From the NCBI GenBank assembly GCA_039545295.1, contig BCIK01000017.1, positions 496,001 through 560,000 of the forward strand: DNA of 64,000 nt, read 5' to 3'. The notes under the pieces are model-generated. The model did no database searches. It was given only the letters and a program-made list of their open reading frames with translations, and had not been told where the DNA came from. Each line of letters starts with the position of its first letter. The stretch's first letter is position 1. Position numbers and translations under genes: made by a program. Positions 1 through 12,600 of the stretch are shown here, piece after piece. The DNA is from Udeniomyces pyricola (Eukaryota > Basidiomycota > Tremellomycetes > Cystofilobasidiales > Mrakiaceae).

Positions 1-689
1 CCCCCCCTACTTTCCCCGAGCAAAAGTCCTCAACCTTGCTCCCCCCCTCCCTTCATTCTTCCTTGCTCCTGTCCCTTTTGTCCTTATATCCACACTCTTG
101 ACTTCCGTCATCATCATCGCAAATCTGACCCGCGTCCTTTTCCATCCCTCTTTCTCTCTCTCTCACACAACCACACGCACATATACTATGGTTCCTGTTC
201 TTCTCTCTTCTATTTGAATCGTTTCCAAAAATAAAAATAAAAATAAAAAAGGTGTTTTTTTTTTTTTTCGTACATCCCCCTTTTTCCTTGTTGCCCTTCC
301 TTTTTTTTTTTGTAATCTATCTTTGATGAGATGACATAGTCGGAGAGGCAAAAGAAAGAGGGGTATAGGCGTTGAAATGAAATCAAGAAGGAGTGGAGAA
401 GAAAGAGAGAGAGAGAAGAAGAAAGGCCACTCGAAAGATGGGATCGACTAAGGCGAAACAAGAACACTGTAAAGAAGACAGGGGGCAGAGAGATGGGAAG
501 GAAACGTGGAAAAGGGCCAGACGAGAAAGGAAGGGTATGTTGGAAAAAAAAAAAAAAAAAAAAAAAGCCTCGGAAGGACGAGTGGACCCAGATCGAGGGA
601 GTGCGCGAGATCGTGAGAAAAGGAGAAAACACATCAAACTGAAAGGAGGGGAAAGGGGGGGAGGGCGAGTGTGTCAGGATAGAGAATGC
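1..689. other. Low-complexity flank, no gene recognised
   Basis: This is pyrimidine-rich sequence (about 1-180) followed by purine-rich sequence with A/T homopolymers, including a run of 23 A at 544-566. The open frames across it encode only Lys/Arg/Glu-rich or Phe-rich low-complexity peptides and look like products of base composition. The part next to 690 is probably the 3' UTR of the SUN-domain gene, which ends there on the minus strand. Nothing else can be supported. Confidence 0.6.
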
Positions 690-3600
690 CTAGTCTTGGC
701 GATCAAGAACCCCTTCGTAGAGGTCGCCGTGGACTCGGACCTGGTTACGAGGAACGAGACAAAGCAAGGAACAAAAAGGAGAATCGTCAGTTACCAAAGT
801 TGACATCTGATATGGACCAAGAAATCGTCAAAACAGGAACAATGATTCGTGGGAGGACTAACTCGGTAGAGACAGGTGTAGTCCGCTCCAAAGTTGGAGT
901 TGATCTGAACGACAACGATGCCCGTAGCGACGGCGAGATCGCGAACGGCTTGAGGGACTTCGAACGTCTGCACGTGGTTTGGTTGATCGATGTCGTACGC
1001 GAACGAGCCAAGGAGGATGTGATCGGCCGACGGAGGCGTGGTGGAAGAAGTATTGGGAAGCGACGAGGCTTCATCGTCAGAAGGGGAATTAACATCTTTC
1101 GGGTGGCCGGAGGAAGACGTCGAGAGGGTGGCGGCTTGGTAGGCGGCGACTTTGGTTCGATCGGAAGCAGTTTCGACGAGGCCCCAAACTGATGATCATG
1201 CACAGAGTGACAATCAGAAGCGAAGATTATAGCAAGAATTATGAGCAAATGCAGATGTAACCGGCTTGGAGAAGAACAACAGCTCGCCACTACAAAAAAA
1301 AAAACAAAAAAACGAAAGATAGCGTACCTTGAATTTCTCTAGGAGCTGCAGCCATATCGAGGCTAATTTCTCTAGCCGCATGCTCGATGGTGATGGCGTT
1401 GACGATGGTTGGTCGAGCGAGCAAGATACCGAGTTGACCTTTGGCTCCAGCAAACGGCCAGCAGTTGCCAAGGTTGATATCGGGGTGAAGGGCCGTGACG
1501 GGGGGTCGCCCGAGGATGGCACGTTTCCCAGTGAGCCGACTAAAGAAGCTTGAGGGCGTCTCAATCTCATAGGTGTCTGAGGTGATGGATGGAATGACGC
1601 GACCACCAGCGGTATAGAGAGCAAAGTCGGTTCGGGCGAGAGTGTCCTTGGAGTAGCGAAGCAGAGCCGAGTCGATGAGACCTTGAAGAAGGGAAGTGAC
1701 ACGCGATTCTGGTGGGTCGGCCAAGACGGGTTGAGTGATGTCCGGGCGAGGCGATCCGTTGTTAGTGCGAGTCTCCGCTCGATCCCTAGCGAATTCGTCT
1801 GAAAGCTGACGAGCATTGGCATTGAGCTGTTTGGAGACGTCGGCTTTGAGCGTCTCAAGTTCGCGATGGAGCATCTCGAGGAATGTTGCTCGCGAAACAA
1901 CGGCACCGGCTTGCGCTTGCTGATCCAGTTCGGCTCGAGACCAGGCCTGAAGAGCGGCCTCGTTCGAGGCGAGGAAGTCGGACCAAGTCGGTGGGGAGGA
2001 TGGAGTAGACTCTCGAACGATAGTGGTGACAGAGGAGGCCGGAGATGAAGGGGTAGATTGGATAGAGAGGGTTGCCTTGAGCTTATTGATTTCGGATGAC
2101 ACAACTGAGCCGACTTGACCATGCTCAGTGAACACCGAACGCAGAGCGGTCCAAAAGGCAGGATCGAGTTCGAGCTGTTTGGTTTTGGGATTCATCTTGA
2201 CGACGAGACGAGAGGGAAGATAGTTTTCGACCGCATCAGTCGCAATACGAGCGATTCGGGTGGCGTCGCTCGTCTCCTTTGCGGTTCGCTCAGCGTCCTT
2301 GACTCTCTCGCTGAGGCTCTTGACAGCCGACCTGACGCCTTCAAAGATCGTGTCCAGCTTGACGACCGATTCGCTGTTGCCATCGACCTTGGTGGCCATA
2401 GACTTGACGCGACCGTTGAGAGTGTCAACATCTTCCCGAATCCGACCAACGACGCGATCGAGAGACTGCATCCGCTCCTTCTCCTCATGCGCCTGTTGCG
2501 CTGATGAGGATGAGAGACGGCGGAGCTCGGAGCTCAAGCGAGCGTCAATTCCATCCAGACGGGCATCAGAACGGGAGACAGTGTTGGCCGAGTTAGAGGC
2601 TTGCGATGACAATGAGCCGAGAGCAGACTCAAGCGATGAGAGTCGGGAGAGAAGTTCGTCCATCGAGTCGGGAGGGAGATCAGGTGTACGGAAAGGAGTT
2701 GCAGAGGAATCTGAACGAGAGCGAAAGGGATTCCAAGCGGAAGAGGAAGAAGAGTGAAGGTGAACCGGGCTCGGCGGATGGCTAGTTGGGGTAGATCTTG
2801 GGTCGATTAGCGAGGCCAACGTTCCGAGCAAGACTGCCGATCCCAACACAGTCCAGACCTTGCGGGCCTCGACCGATTGCAGACTTGTCACAAGGCCGTC
2901 TAATATCTGACTGGGCTGCTCCATCGACCATCGGGCCACCGCAAGGGTAGTATTAAACAGGAAGATCAAGGCGACAAGAGCTGAACGAAGTATGCGACTG
3001 AGGTGATGTTGGACAAAGCCGAGGGGTCCTAGAACTGTCTTGTAGTGAGTTGGGAGGCGAGAAGAGGAAGAGGAGACTGGCGTAGAAGGATGAGAGGCTT
3101 GATGTCGCTGTCTTTGTTGCTCCCGCCGTAAGTGAACGACAAACGACGCGTCGGCATCGTCGAGCGTCTGCTGATGTAATTGAGCATCGAACGTTTCGTT
3201 GACATCCACCTCGGCCTCGTCCTCATCCTCATCTTGTGTCTCCAAAGCTGAACTATCCCGGCCCTTTCCTCGTCCGCCTTTCCTGCCCTTCCGCCGCTTG
3301 CCCTCCATGACAGGCTTCATGCCCTCGGCGCCTAGCGGCCCAATCTTGCCACTCCTCCTTCGACGTGTCTTGCTTCGCCGTCCACCATCGCCGTCAGATT
3401 CGGACTCCGATGCCGAGTCTCCGGGCTGATAAGCAAATGCTTTGTCGTCATGTGAAACGCGAAGTCGGCGGCGTGTCGTGGACTTGACGACTTGATCGGG
3501 GTCGAGGTCGCCGTGGGCAGGTTGCTCATCCACGTCGATTTCCTCCTCCTCCTCCTCGTGCTCTTCCTGCTCCACATCACGCCTCGAACGAGATTGGACT

Positions 3601-4271
3601 TGTTGGGGCTCAGACAACCCTCCGAGGTTGGTAAACCAGCCGCCAGTCCCTCGCTGTCCTGCTTCGACTGCTTTGCCCTTGGCGTCTCGTTCGGCAGCCT
3701 TGCGCTTCTTCTCCTCAATCTCTCGCATCAAACGCTCCTCCTCTTCGAAGCTGTAATTGCTTCTTTCGGCAACGGACCGGCTTGCATCGGCCATACTGCT
3801 GTTCCCGCCGTCGGTGGTGTCGCCTGCAGCAGTGGTGGCTGAGAGGAAGGAACCGTCGAACATCCTCGCTCGACCGTCACCGACCGAGGCAAAGCTTTGA
3901 TATTCAGTCTGCTGAGGAAACTCATCCTCGTCCTCGTCCTCCTCGGGGAACTCGGTCGCCCGTCCGACTCGAGGCTTTAGGAGGAACGACACAGGCGAGA
4001 GGGCTCGAGCCGCGCCTGCGATAGCGTCTAGAACGGGAGACTTGGCCCGTTCGCGTCGGTTGCCAGGAGGTGAAACCGCTTCGGTTCGAGAGGGAGGAGG
4101 CTCTGGGATGGGAGAGCGCATCCGGGAAGAGGAGGAGGACGCCGTGTATGAGCGGGACGGGGGCGGAACGTGGGTCTCTTTGCGAGGGTATCGGTCTGAG
4201 TCGGACACGTGATGAAGGTTGAAAGAGGCCTCGGTGGCTTGATTGAATGCTGTTGCTATGCTGAGTGTCAT
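690..4271 (-). CDS. SAD1: SUN-domain nuclear envelope protein (Sad1/UNC-84 family)
   Basis: Likely inner-nuclear-membrane half of a LINC bridge, coupling chromatin or the spindle pole body to the cytoskeleton through KASH partners. Exons are 4271-1328, 1188-863 and 740-690; they sum to 3321 nt, giving 1106 residues. The N-terminal 400 residues are disordered with acidic and Arg/Lys-rich stretches. Two hydrophobic segments lie near residues 430-450 and 475-490, and a Ser-rich helical, probably coiled-coil stretch covers about 540-680. The C-terminal SUN domain starts near 850. After splicing it reads PREIQVWGLVE, then LLGSFAYD, QTFEVPQ, SNFGADYTCLYRVRVHG, all diagnostic of the family. The start ATG at 4271 was chosen because the open frame upstream has no better supported start; an in-frame extension to about 4510 or an upstream exon is possible. 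A Ser-rich insertion sits inside the SUN fold (see findings). Family is certain; the exact start is less so. Confidence 0.93.
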
Positions 4272-5900
4272 AAAGATTGGAGATGCGGTTGATTCGGAGC
4301 TGGGATCAGATCTGATCCCCAATTCGCGTCGAGGAATTGTCTCCAGGGAAGGAAAGGCAGACGCGACGCGCCGAGAAGCATTAAAGCAGAGAAGACTCAC
4401 TTGACAGAAGTGTTGTGAAGAGATAATCCATTGATACGGTAAGCGTTTCCGTTCTGCTGCGTCAGACGCGCGTGGCTTTGGAGCAAAGGGAGGTCGAAGG
4501 TGACATAGGAGCAAAGGGGGTTGGAACAGGGGGGAAAAGCGTGAGCATGGTAGATCTAAATCGCTTAGCTGGGATGGAAATCCATCAGAGCTTCAGGCAT
4601 TCCAGCTTCCCGGATGTGTATATAAGCGGTAAGCTGTATAAATTCTTTGGGACCACATTGGGACTTGAACGCGTCGCGTGTCGACTAAGCTGTCGCACGA
4701 CTCACCGGGCCTGTGCGCTTTCTTGATTGTGCCTATCCTCATCATCTTCATCGTCTGACTCGCTCTGGTCTTCTTCTACAAGCTCGATTCGGCTCGCTTG
4801 ACTTTTTGAGTTACCTCCTCTCGGAGCATGGGAGCGGCTGGAATTGGAGGCTATCGACCTGGCTGGGGAGGCGCGTCCGGCGACGTGTCGGGTGCTGGAA
4901 GAGGCGGTTGTGTGCGCTGAATGGTCACGAATGCCGAATTAGGAAGGGAGAGACATAGTTAGTCTTGTGGCTCTCAATTACAGATCGAGCTCTCCCTGAA
5001 GTTGGGCGGACGATTATAGCTCGTTAGAGGTAACAGGACGAGGCGGTGTGTGCGGTCGACGAGACTGACTGGGAGGATTGTCATGCATCGGTTGAACGGA
5101 CCGCCTTCTTGAAGCCATCTCGGGTCGAAACGAAGGATTGACGAATGGAAATGGTAGCTGAGAAAGGTTGGGGATGGAAGAGATATTGATGGAAAGTGGC
5201 GAGTGGATGCCCTAGAAGAGGAAGGCTATCGGGGCGAACGGTGGTGGATGGCAGTCGGAGGGACGTGCGCTCAAAGTCGACGCGTCGGTGAGGCACTCGC
5301 TCAACCTCGTCCTCACTCCTCAACTCTATCAGCCAATAGTTAGCTTGCAATGATCTTGAGATGTCGATCGATCAGCTGCTGCAGTCATTACGATCGGTTG
5401 CATCTCCTCGTCTTTACCTCATACCCCTTCTTCCATCACAGCTGTAATGGCTGCCCTCTTAGGAATCTCTCGGTATCCCAACCGCATTGCATGCTGCCTT
5501 CGCCCTCACTGGCTCATTCGCTCTGAAGGACAACTGGTCGGTCGCTCGAACCATCTCTCATGGAATGGTCTCGCATGCTTCCCTAAAACGCTCGGTCAAT
5601 CAAAGGTGTAGAGAAGTCATTCTTCATCACCGCCGCTCGGCGTGCCAGGACTCTATCTATCAGACAGGCGACGAGCTTGGACCGATGGAGCTAAGCAGGC
5701 AACCAAGAGAAACTTTTTGCCCCCTTTTCCTCCCTCTAAGAGGAACCGTCATGGGGCACGCTGGTATCTATGACTAGTACTGGCTATCACGTCGTACCTC
5801 ATGCTTGTCACAAATTCTGTGCTCTATAACTTGCTGCTATCGCTCTTTCTTTTTGTCTGCGCTAGCTACGTATGAAATGACACCTGTCAATGAAATCCAT
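4272..5900. other. Intergenic region, no gene recognised
   Basis: About 1.6 kb lies between the start of the SUN gene and the end of the spermidine-synthase-like gene, both on the minus strand. It should hold the SUN-gene promoter and 5' UTR and the 3' UTR of the upstream gene. Short open frames on both strands (for example 5081-5350 and 5487-5777) show no recognisable domain or splice-connected partner. A small unrecognised gene or a non-coding 5' exon cannot be excluded. Confidence 0.5.
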
Positions 5901-8900
5901 TCAATCGAACCGGTTCCATACCTCGACTGGAAGAATGTTGCGCATTGCCCGCCAAGTTTCCAAAGCACCCCCTCGCTGCAAGTTACCCAACCTCTCGCTA
6001 GCCGTGCCTCGACGCAACAGCTCGCCGACTCCATCACCAGTCGTCGTTGAGACGAGCCTGTCGAGATCGATCCGTTGACGATCATCTGAAAAGGATGCAA
6101 AGACATCTCGACGGAGACTGGAAAAGAGGTAATCGCCGGGTGTCGGCGAACGAAAGGAAAGAGTTTTTTCTTGAGGCACACAGAAGATGACCTGTTGAAA
6201 AGTAAAGGGCAAAGCACACCATCAGTCTCCCAGATCACGGATGGTGATAGAGTACCTGTAATTGAGTATAATGAATGAAAGAGGCCACAAATCCATAGGC
6301 ACCATGTTTTTCAAGCCCTGTTGATCCCGGGCTTTCTTGGCCCCATCGAGATCTCCTCGGTAGCCTGAGCACTGTGCAAACGAGGCGAGCAACGTTCTGA
6401 TCACCAGAACTGTCGCTGGTGCAGTGTCGACGGCACCAACAAACTGTCGAAAGCGGGTTTGATGAATACAGAAAATGATGTGCACTTGACGCGTTAGAAT
6501 CGGATGGAACAATCTTTGGGCGGAAAGGACAAAGAGGGAACGTGTAATCACGTTAACGGCCACAACACTGCAAAAAAAGAAAACAAGGGTGAGCCGAGAT
6601 ACGACAAGAGGAATCTCGTCAGCGAGATAAACTATGCCCGACGTAGAACATTCGATATCGCTCACCCATTTGATTTGAGCGATGCTTGAAGGTCCGACCA
6701 GAAATCCTGGTAAATCACCAGAAACATCGTCTCAACAGACTTTAGTGACAAGTTGCATACATTCAAATCATTTGAAGATAGTTTGTTAGACGTACAATCG
6801 AGAAAAGCTCGCCGGGGACGCTGCCCCCCGTAAACACCTGTGAGACATTAAAAAAAAAAAATCAGGCAACATAGATTGGTTTCCAAACCTCCTGGCGAAG
6901 TAATCCTCGTCACTCAAGGAGAAGGAGGCTCACGTCATGGATGACGTATGCAAATTTATTCTCTTCTGGTTGAGGTCGACTAGCAAGTTGCTGAACGTAG
7001 ACGTTTGCGTCCTCCAAGACGACAGTACTTGGCTCGGGGAGAGCAAAATAGGTCCTTGCGGCTGCATAGACAGCAGGATCAAACTCTACAACCTGGAGAG
7101 TCAGGAAAAACGTGAAACGTTCCCGATCGAGAGAACAAAGACGTGAGCCATCGCAATGAATGAGTACGGACTTGAGTGAGTGAAGTCATAAAGGGAAGGG
7201 TGAGGGTGATCGCAATGACGCCGGGAAGAGACACAAGGAACGATTTGAAACGGACCGTTGTTGATAAGTTATGAAGCATCATGCTACGGGCCGAGATTCC
7301 GACGCCCAAACCTCTGTTTCAAATGCAAAAAAAAAAAAAAAAAAAAAAAAAACGCATAACCTGAAATCAGTGGACGGGACGAGATGCCAGACTTTCCGTC
7401 TATAGAAACGAAGAGAATTCACATGATGAGGGCTCGTTCTGGTTCAGCAAGAGGCAGAGATGATGGGGAACGGTTGACGAGCAGGATCCTGAGATGGATC
7501 AACGATCAGGTCACCTATCAGCATCGGCTGGATGCAGTGTGCTATCGACTGATGAATATGTCGAATCGGAGAGGAAAAATGCTTGTTGATGGTCTAAGAC
7601 ACTGACCCTTCTTGCATGACGAATGTCGTAAAAATACTATTCAAAGTCCGAATTGGTTTAGCATTCTGTCTCAAACGAAGTTGCAGAAGAAACACAACAT
7701 TGAGGCCTGACCTTTCTCCCACTGGTTGCAACTCGAGATCTGCTTCTTGACCCTCACTAGCTTGTGTCTTCCCGTACGCGACTGCTCTTTCACCGATCCA
7801 TCTGCCTCCGAGGAGTGAATGATCCGCTCGAAGGAAGCGGTACTCCCCCTTACTCTCGGCTACTTGGATCAATCCTGAGGAGGAGTAAACGCTCGAGAGA
7901 AGGGGGAACGCTATCGATATTTTGGCGCTGCTCTGGAACTTGTCACCTACATGAAGGGCAGTCGGTATAGCAACAAGAGAGAAAATCGAGAGAAAGAGAA
8001 GCCGGGAATAGATCACAGGTGACCTGGCTGAAAGAGTCCTGTGTGAGGAAGGCTTCGGAACGAGATCGGTTGGGAGAATGCGGCATTCGAGAAGGATGGC
8101 GTGTATGCACAGGGCAATCGAGCAAGCTTGGAGCTGCAAATGGAAGAGCCAAATATGTAGACAAGCTGTCAAACTCGCATGCTACGGTAGGTATCAAGGA
8201 TTGAGGCCGATCATCCTGCCACTTACCATCCATGACGTGTTGGCCGTCAGTCGCGGAAACGTCGCAGTCCAGATCCAATTGAGGAGCAGCCACCCTGCGA
8301 GTGTCAGGTTGAGGCTTGAGACTCGACCGACGAGTGAGGGAGGGGAGAAAAGTTCAAACATCGCTCGCTGTCGAGATGTCACCATTACCAAGAAAGAAAA
8401 GAAGTCAGAAACGACCGATGAAGCCCATGTTTCAGTCTGCATTCAATCGATGACTTTGCGTATTGGTCACCCAGAAGCTTGATGAATACATTGATACATG
8501 GCTTACCATCGAGACTCCGTAGCTGATTAAGCTTGTACCGCCTATACCAATCCACGCCAGTAAAGGACCAAGAATGGGTCCGAGCGAGTTGGACCACTGC
8601 CCCACCAGATGGATCCAAGGGCTCGCCCGCCCTATACCCAGTCCAAGGCCAACAGCTTCCACCATGAAGACCAGTCGATTCCATGGCTCCTGTATCTTCC
8701 GGTATCGCGAGTCCTCGCTTCCAGCTATCTTGGCAGCTTCGGTTTTGGGCAAGACGGCAGTTATGAGCAAGATTGCGACCGACGCGTGCAAGAGATAGGC
8801 TCTAGATGGAACGGATCCGAATAGGGGGTATAACATCAGAGTGACCAGATGAGCTCGGAGGGAACCAAGAATGATGATAGGGCCATGAGATGCCAAGAGA

Positions 8901-9028
8901 GAGATAAGTCGGGCGCGGGATGGGAGGCTCAGTCCAGGGGGGAGAAGACGGATGCTCGGAGGAGTTGATCGTGTTGGCTGCGAGATCACACGTTTGGGCT
9001 TCTGACGGCGAGGTTGAGAGGGTGCCAT
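5901..9028 (-). CDS. Membrane-anchored spermine/spermidine-synthase-like protein
   Basis: The N-terminal half has several hydrophobic segments (exons about 9028-8511, 8374-8205 and 8147 downwards, e.g. GPIIILGSLRAHLVTLML and LAGWLLLNWIWTATF). The C-terminal half is a spermidine-synthase/methyltransferase-like fold. It opens with FLRADHSLLGGRW, typical of fungal SpeE-like proteins, followed by the nucleotide-pocket loop RALIIGLGVGISAR (rebuilt across the intron with the 7.33 kb poly-T), the acidic strand VVEFDPAVY, the LEDANVYV motif and the catalytic-loop-like IHDVFTGGSVPGELFS. The gene ends at WNRFD and a stop at 5901. At least eight short introns interrupt it. Aminopropyl transfer to a polyamine is the family activity; whether this membrane member makes polyamine is inference. 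The start ATG at 9028 has good context and is followed by a basic head. The exon around 7.45-7.6 kb is the least certain. Confidence 0.82.
7327..7352. repeat. 26-nt A homopolymer in an intron
   Basis: An uninterrupted run of A on the plus strand. Read on the minus strand it is the polypyrimidine (T) tract a short way upstream of the acceptor that joins the two halves of the GLGVGIS nucleotide-binding loop of the spermidine-synthase-like gene. The run length is likely variable or hard to sequence. Confidence 0.9.
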
Positions 9029-9677
9029 GATATCTATATGTAGATGGGAGGATGTGAGCCGGTATGGTCGACCCGAGCTGAAAGACGCGTCCTAGTGACC
9101 GCTCGTATAAGGATGGATAGTTGTGATGCACGTCGAGGTCAGACGTCGATTCGCAACACCCTTGTTCACAGGCCGGTCCACCACCGTCCAAAAGTCGTCG
9201 GCGTCGGCCGATCGCTCTATTCTGATCGATGTTCAGATCATACACGATATATTGATATTGGTATGCATGTCTCGAGGACGATAGATCATGAGCCAATCTT
9301 GACTATGACACCTTCTTCATCTTTCGCTATGATTCGTCATGTGCACCAGGAGCATACGAGACGGCGTTTCGAGTCAGGAGCGTTTTCTGCATCAAGGCCG
9401 CAACCATTCCATGCGTCCTCAATCACATGCTTGACACACGCCCGATGTGTTCAGGGCACTGACAATAAAGGATACATGACAATCAACAATCAACACCTCC
9501 CCAACTCTTGTTCTCCCAATCCTCAACTGATCCATCGCAGAGACAACGGCAACATATGTGTGTACGGAGATGACCGTGTGTGTCCGTGTGCGTGTATGTA
9601 GGATCCAACGGTCTTACATGTATGAATTTGTGACCCTCCTATCCTTCCCATGTCCCCAGACCATGAAGGGTCACTTA
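9029..9677. other. Intergenic region between two minus-strand genes
   Basis: About 650 bases hold the probable promoter of the spermidine-synthase-like gene (near 9029-9300) and the 3' UTR of the TMEM16 gene. A plus-strand open frame at 9044-9601 has no recognisable domain and a composition typical of non-coding DNA. No clear TATA box or other motif was identified. Confidence 0.5.
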
Positions 9678-12600
9678 CTACTGGAACTTCTTGCCCTCCG
9701 ACCTTCCAGCGGCCATCCTGACCTCCTGCTCGGTAACTCCCTCCCTTGACCAGAACTCCCTCTCAGTCCCTCGTCCTCCATCCGAAAACGCAAACGAAGA
9801 TCCAGTGTCTGCCATGGACGACCGAGCTCCGTCAGCATCGATTTTGCCGTCTCCCTTATGCTTCGACCAAAACTCCTCTCGAACTTTGGTCTCTCGCTTC
9901 CGGCTCTCCTTGGCCTCCTCAGTACCCTCCCAGAGGAGCTTGCCAAGAGCGTATCGGAAGATGGCTTGGGCAGCGAAGAAGACGTGAGATGAGACGAGGG
10001 CCACGAGAAGGAGCGGAACGACCGTGTCAGACATTTTGGGGGATAGGGCTGGCGATTGGATAGCATGGGTCGTGGCCGGGTGGAAGAGATGGGTCAGATG
10101 GAGGTTGACAGGGTTGAAGAGAGTGTAGAGGGTCGAGTTGGTGAGGAACGAGAGCCAAGCGAGAACAGTCTGGAGCGGGAAGAGTGGTATGAGCAATGTA
10201 AAGTCTATGTCAAGCTCATGACTTGTAAATCAGTATATATATATATATAAACAAAAACATACAAGGGCGTTCAACCAGGGCCCAATAGACGCCACTCGGT
10301 CCGGGATCGGGCGTCGGCTGTTGAGACAAACTTTCAACGCATCGGCACGCAACTCAACGTAGTTATTGATGAATGTCGGCACTAGAAGAATTGGAATGGT
10401 AGCAAGCGAGAACACGATAGGGAAGCAGAGTATGGCTGATCAGCCTAGGCCTCAGTGGCCGGTGGAGGCGAAAAGGAAAGAAACGAAAAACTTACGGGGT
10501 GCAAGAGGCCAGCAGATCGACCACAGACAGACGTAACCGAACTGAGTGACCATCTCGGCATAGTCACCTGATACGCGACACCAAAAAGGACCCGGTAGAC
10601 AAATCAGTGTGTATCCTTAATTCAGTATCTCAGCCTGAGTGACCGTGGAACTGACCAAAGATATTGTACTCTGGCAGTGCCGCTTCTCTTGCGACCTTCG
10701 CTAGGAAGAGGTCCTCATCGCTCGCGTTTTGGTACTTTTCGTTCGGCCGGACTGTTGTGGAAGACGCGGAAGCCTTGACAGAGGGGCTATCTCCGGTTCG
10801 GTACTCGTTGAACTTGCGCAGGACGACGGGGAGAATGAGTTCGGTGGCAAAGTTGACGACTAAGAGAGAAGATAAGGAAGAAAAAAAAACCAAGAAAGAC
10901 ACAAATTACAAAAGGCAGACATGATCAGCTTATGAACATCGACTACGTTATTAAGTGACCCCCTTTGGTCTACTAAGGGCTGTACTTACTCTGGCTCGTA
11001 ACAGTATAGGCGAACATTTGGTTCCTCAACCTTCCTCGATCGATAACACCTCGACCCTTAGGCTGGGATGATGGCTTGACCTGAGACGGGCCACCGACCT
11101 CATCGACCAGTTTCTCGACGACTGTCTGATCAGTCGACGTAGAAAAGAGAACCGCATCGACTCGGTGCATCACATGCTCGCCCTAAGGTGATCAAACATT
11201 GTGCGAACGCAGAAGTTTACATCTGGCTGTCAGATATAGGTTCTTTGTTCGTTCTTTCGATGTCAAACTCAAACTTACAAAGGGAATGTAAACATAGGCC
11301 GACAAGGCCAGGTTCGCAAACGCGACGACCGACTGGAGGGCGAACACCTTGGACGTCAGAGCATTTTGGTATGCCGCCTCCGACGCATGGTCCTCCCACC
11401 GAGTAAGAGCCTCGGCAATCTTGCGGAAGGCGGCAAGAATTTGAGGAACGATGACGGCAAAGATCAGTGTTGGGATGAGACTCTGATAGATTGAAGATTA
11501 TAGGAAAGACCAAAAATGTGTATCAGCATGATAATCAGGCTTGAGGACAAGATCATAGACTACAGATAACATACGATGTACTCTTTCCCGAAACCGTCAT
11601 AAAGGTGAGCGACAAAGGCCTCGAAAATGAAGAGCGCGGTGATGACAGCCTAATGAAGATGCACCATACCAAAAGACACACGCGAAATATACGTCAGCTA
11701 CCGGCATGATGATACGATCTCGATACTGTGACACTAATCCGACATGCTTTGACTTACAACAAGGAATCCAGCGCAGCCGAGGAGCGCTGGGATCGAACTC
11801 AGCATAAGAGCGTCTCGCTTCCACCAGACACGGTCCCTCGCAGCTCCACCCGCGGTCGGTCGGAGAACAGGTCGTTTCTCGATCCCCCAGGTGCCAAATT
11901 GATGGGCGAGCTGACGCTCTTTGATTCTCCACGTCTCGACGAACACAAGCGCCCAGAATGAGGCAGCGAATCCGTAGATGGGGGAGTAATGGACACCAGG
12001 CAAAAGGAAAAAGACGAGGCCCATAAGAGAGAGGGGCGCAGTGAAGCGAGTGTAGTACGAAAGGAAAGAGAAGTAAAGAGCAAGAGAGGGTCCAAACTAT
12101 GGGATAAAGGAATGTTAGCACTGGCACAAACATACACCAGAATAAGCGACAGCAAACAAACAATGATGAAACGAACGTTGCGCAAGATGAGATCCGTCTC
12201 ATGCTTCTTGATCCTTAACCCGACCGACCAATCCTTGCCCATCCAGCTTTTAGTCCACTTGTCATTGACAGCCTTATCGTGCAGAGCAAAGACATCGGTC
12301 ACGTTGACCCAAGGGAAGGCGTTAGGAGTAATGGCGAGCCCTCCTTGGTCGGTCGCACCAGAAACCAACTCATGAACAAGTCGGAGTCGATCGGCGGGCG
12401 TGGTTGTAGCAGTAGAGGAGAGAGGAGAAGTAGTGACACCGTGGAGGAAGTCTTGATCCCTACGGGTGGTATAGACAGCGAGATGGGGATGACGTTGCAC
12501 GTCAGTCATCGTCCAAGGTTCAACAATGGGATGTCTTTTTTTTTCCCAGAGATTAGACTCACCTCTCTTTTTGCTTGAGCCTGACGAGTAACTCATCATC

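Noticed and set aside
393..803. Plus-strand open frame with Lys/Arg/Glu-rich peptide
   Set aside because: It is composed of low-complexity purine-rich DNA and overlaps the antisense of the last SUN exon; it has no domain.
4640..4720. GGGACTTGAAC, like the antisense of a tRNA T-arm
   Set aside because: The flanking bases do not pair to form a T stem, acceptor stem or anticodon arm, so no tRNA can be folded.
5487..5777. Open frame upstream of the SUN gene
   Set aside because: No domain, composition of non-coding DNA, and no splice partner.
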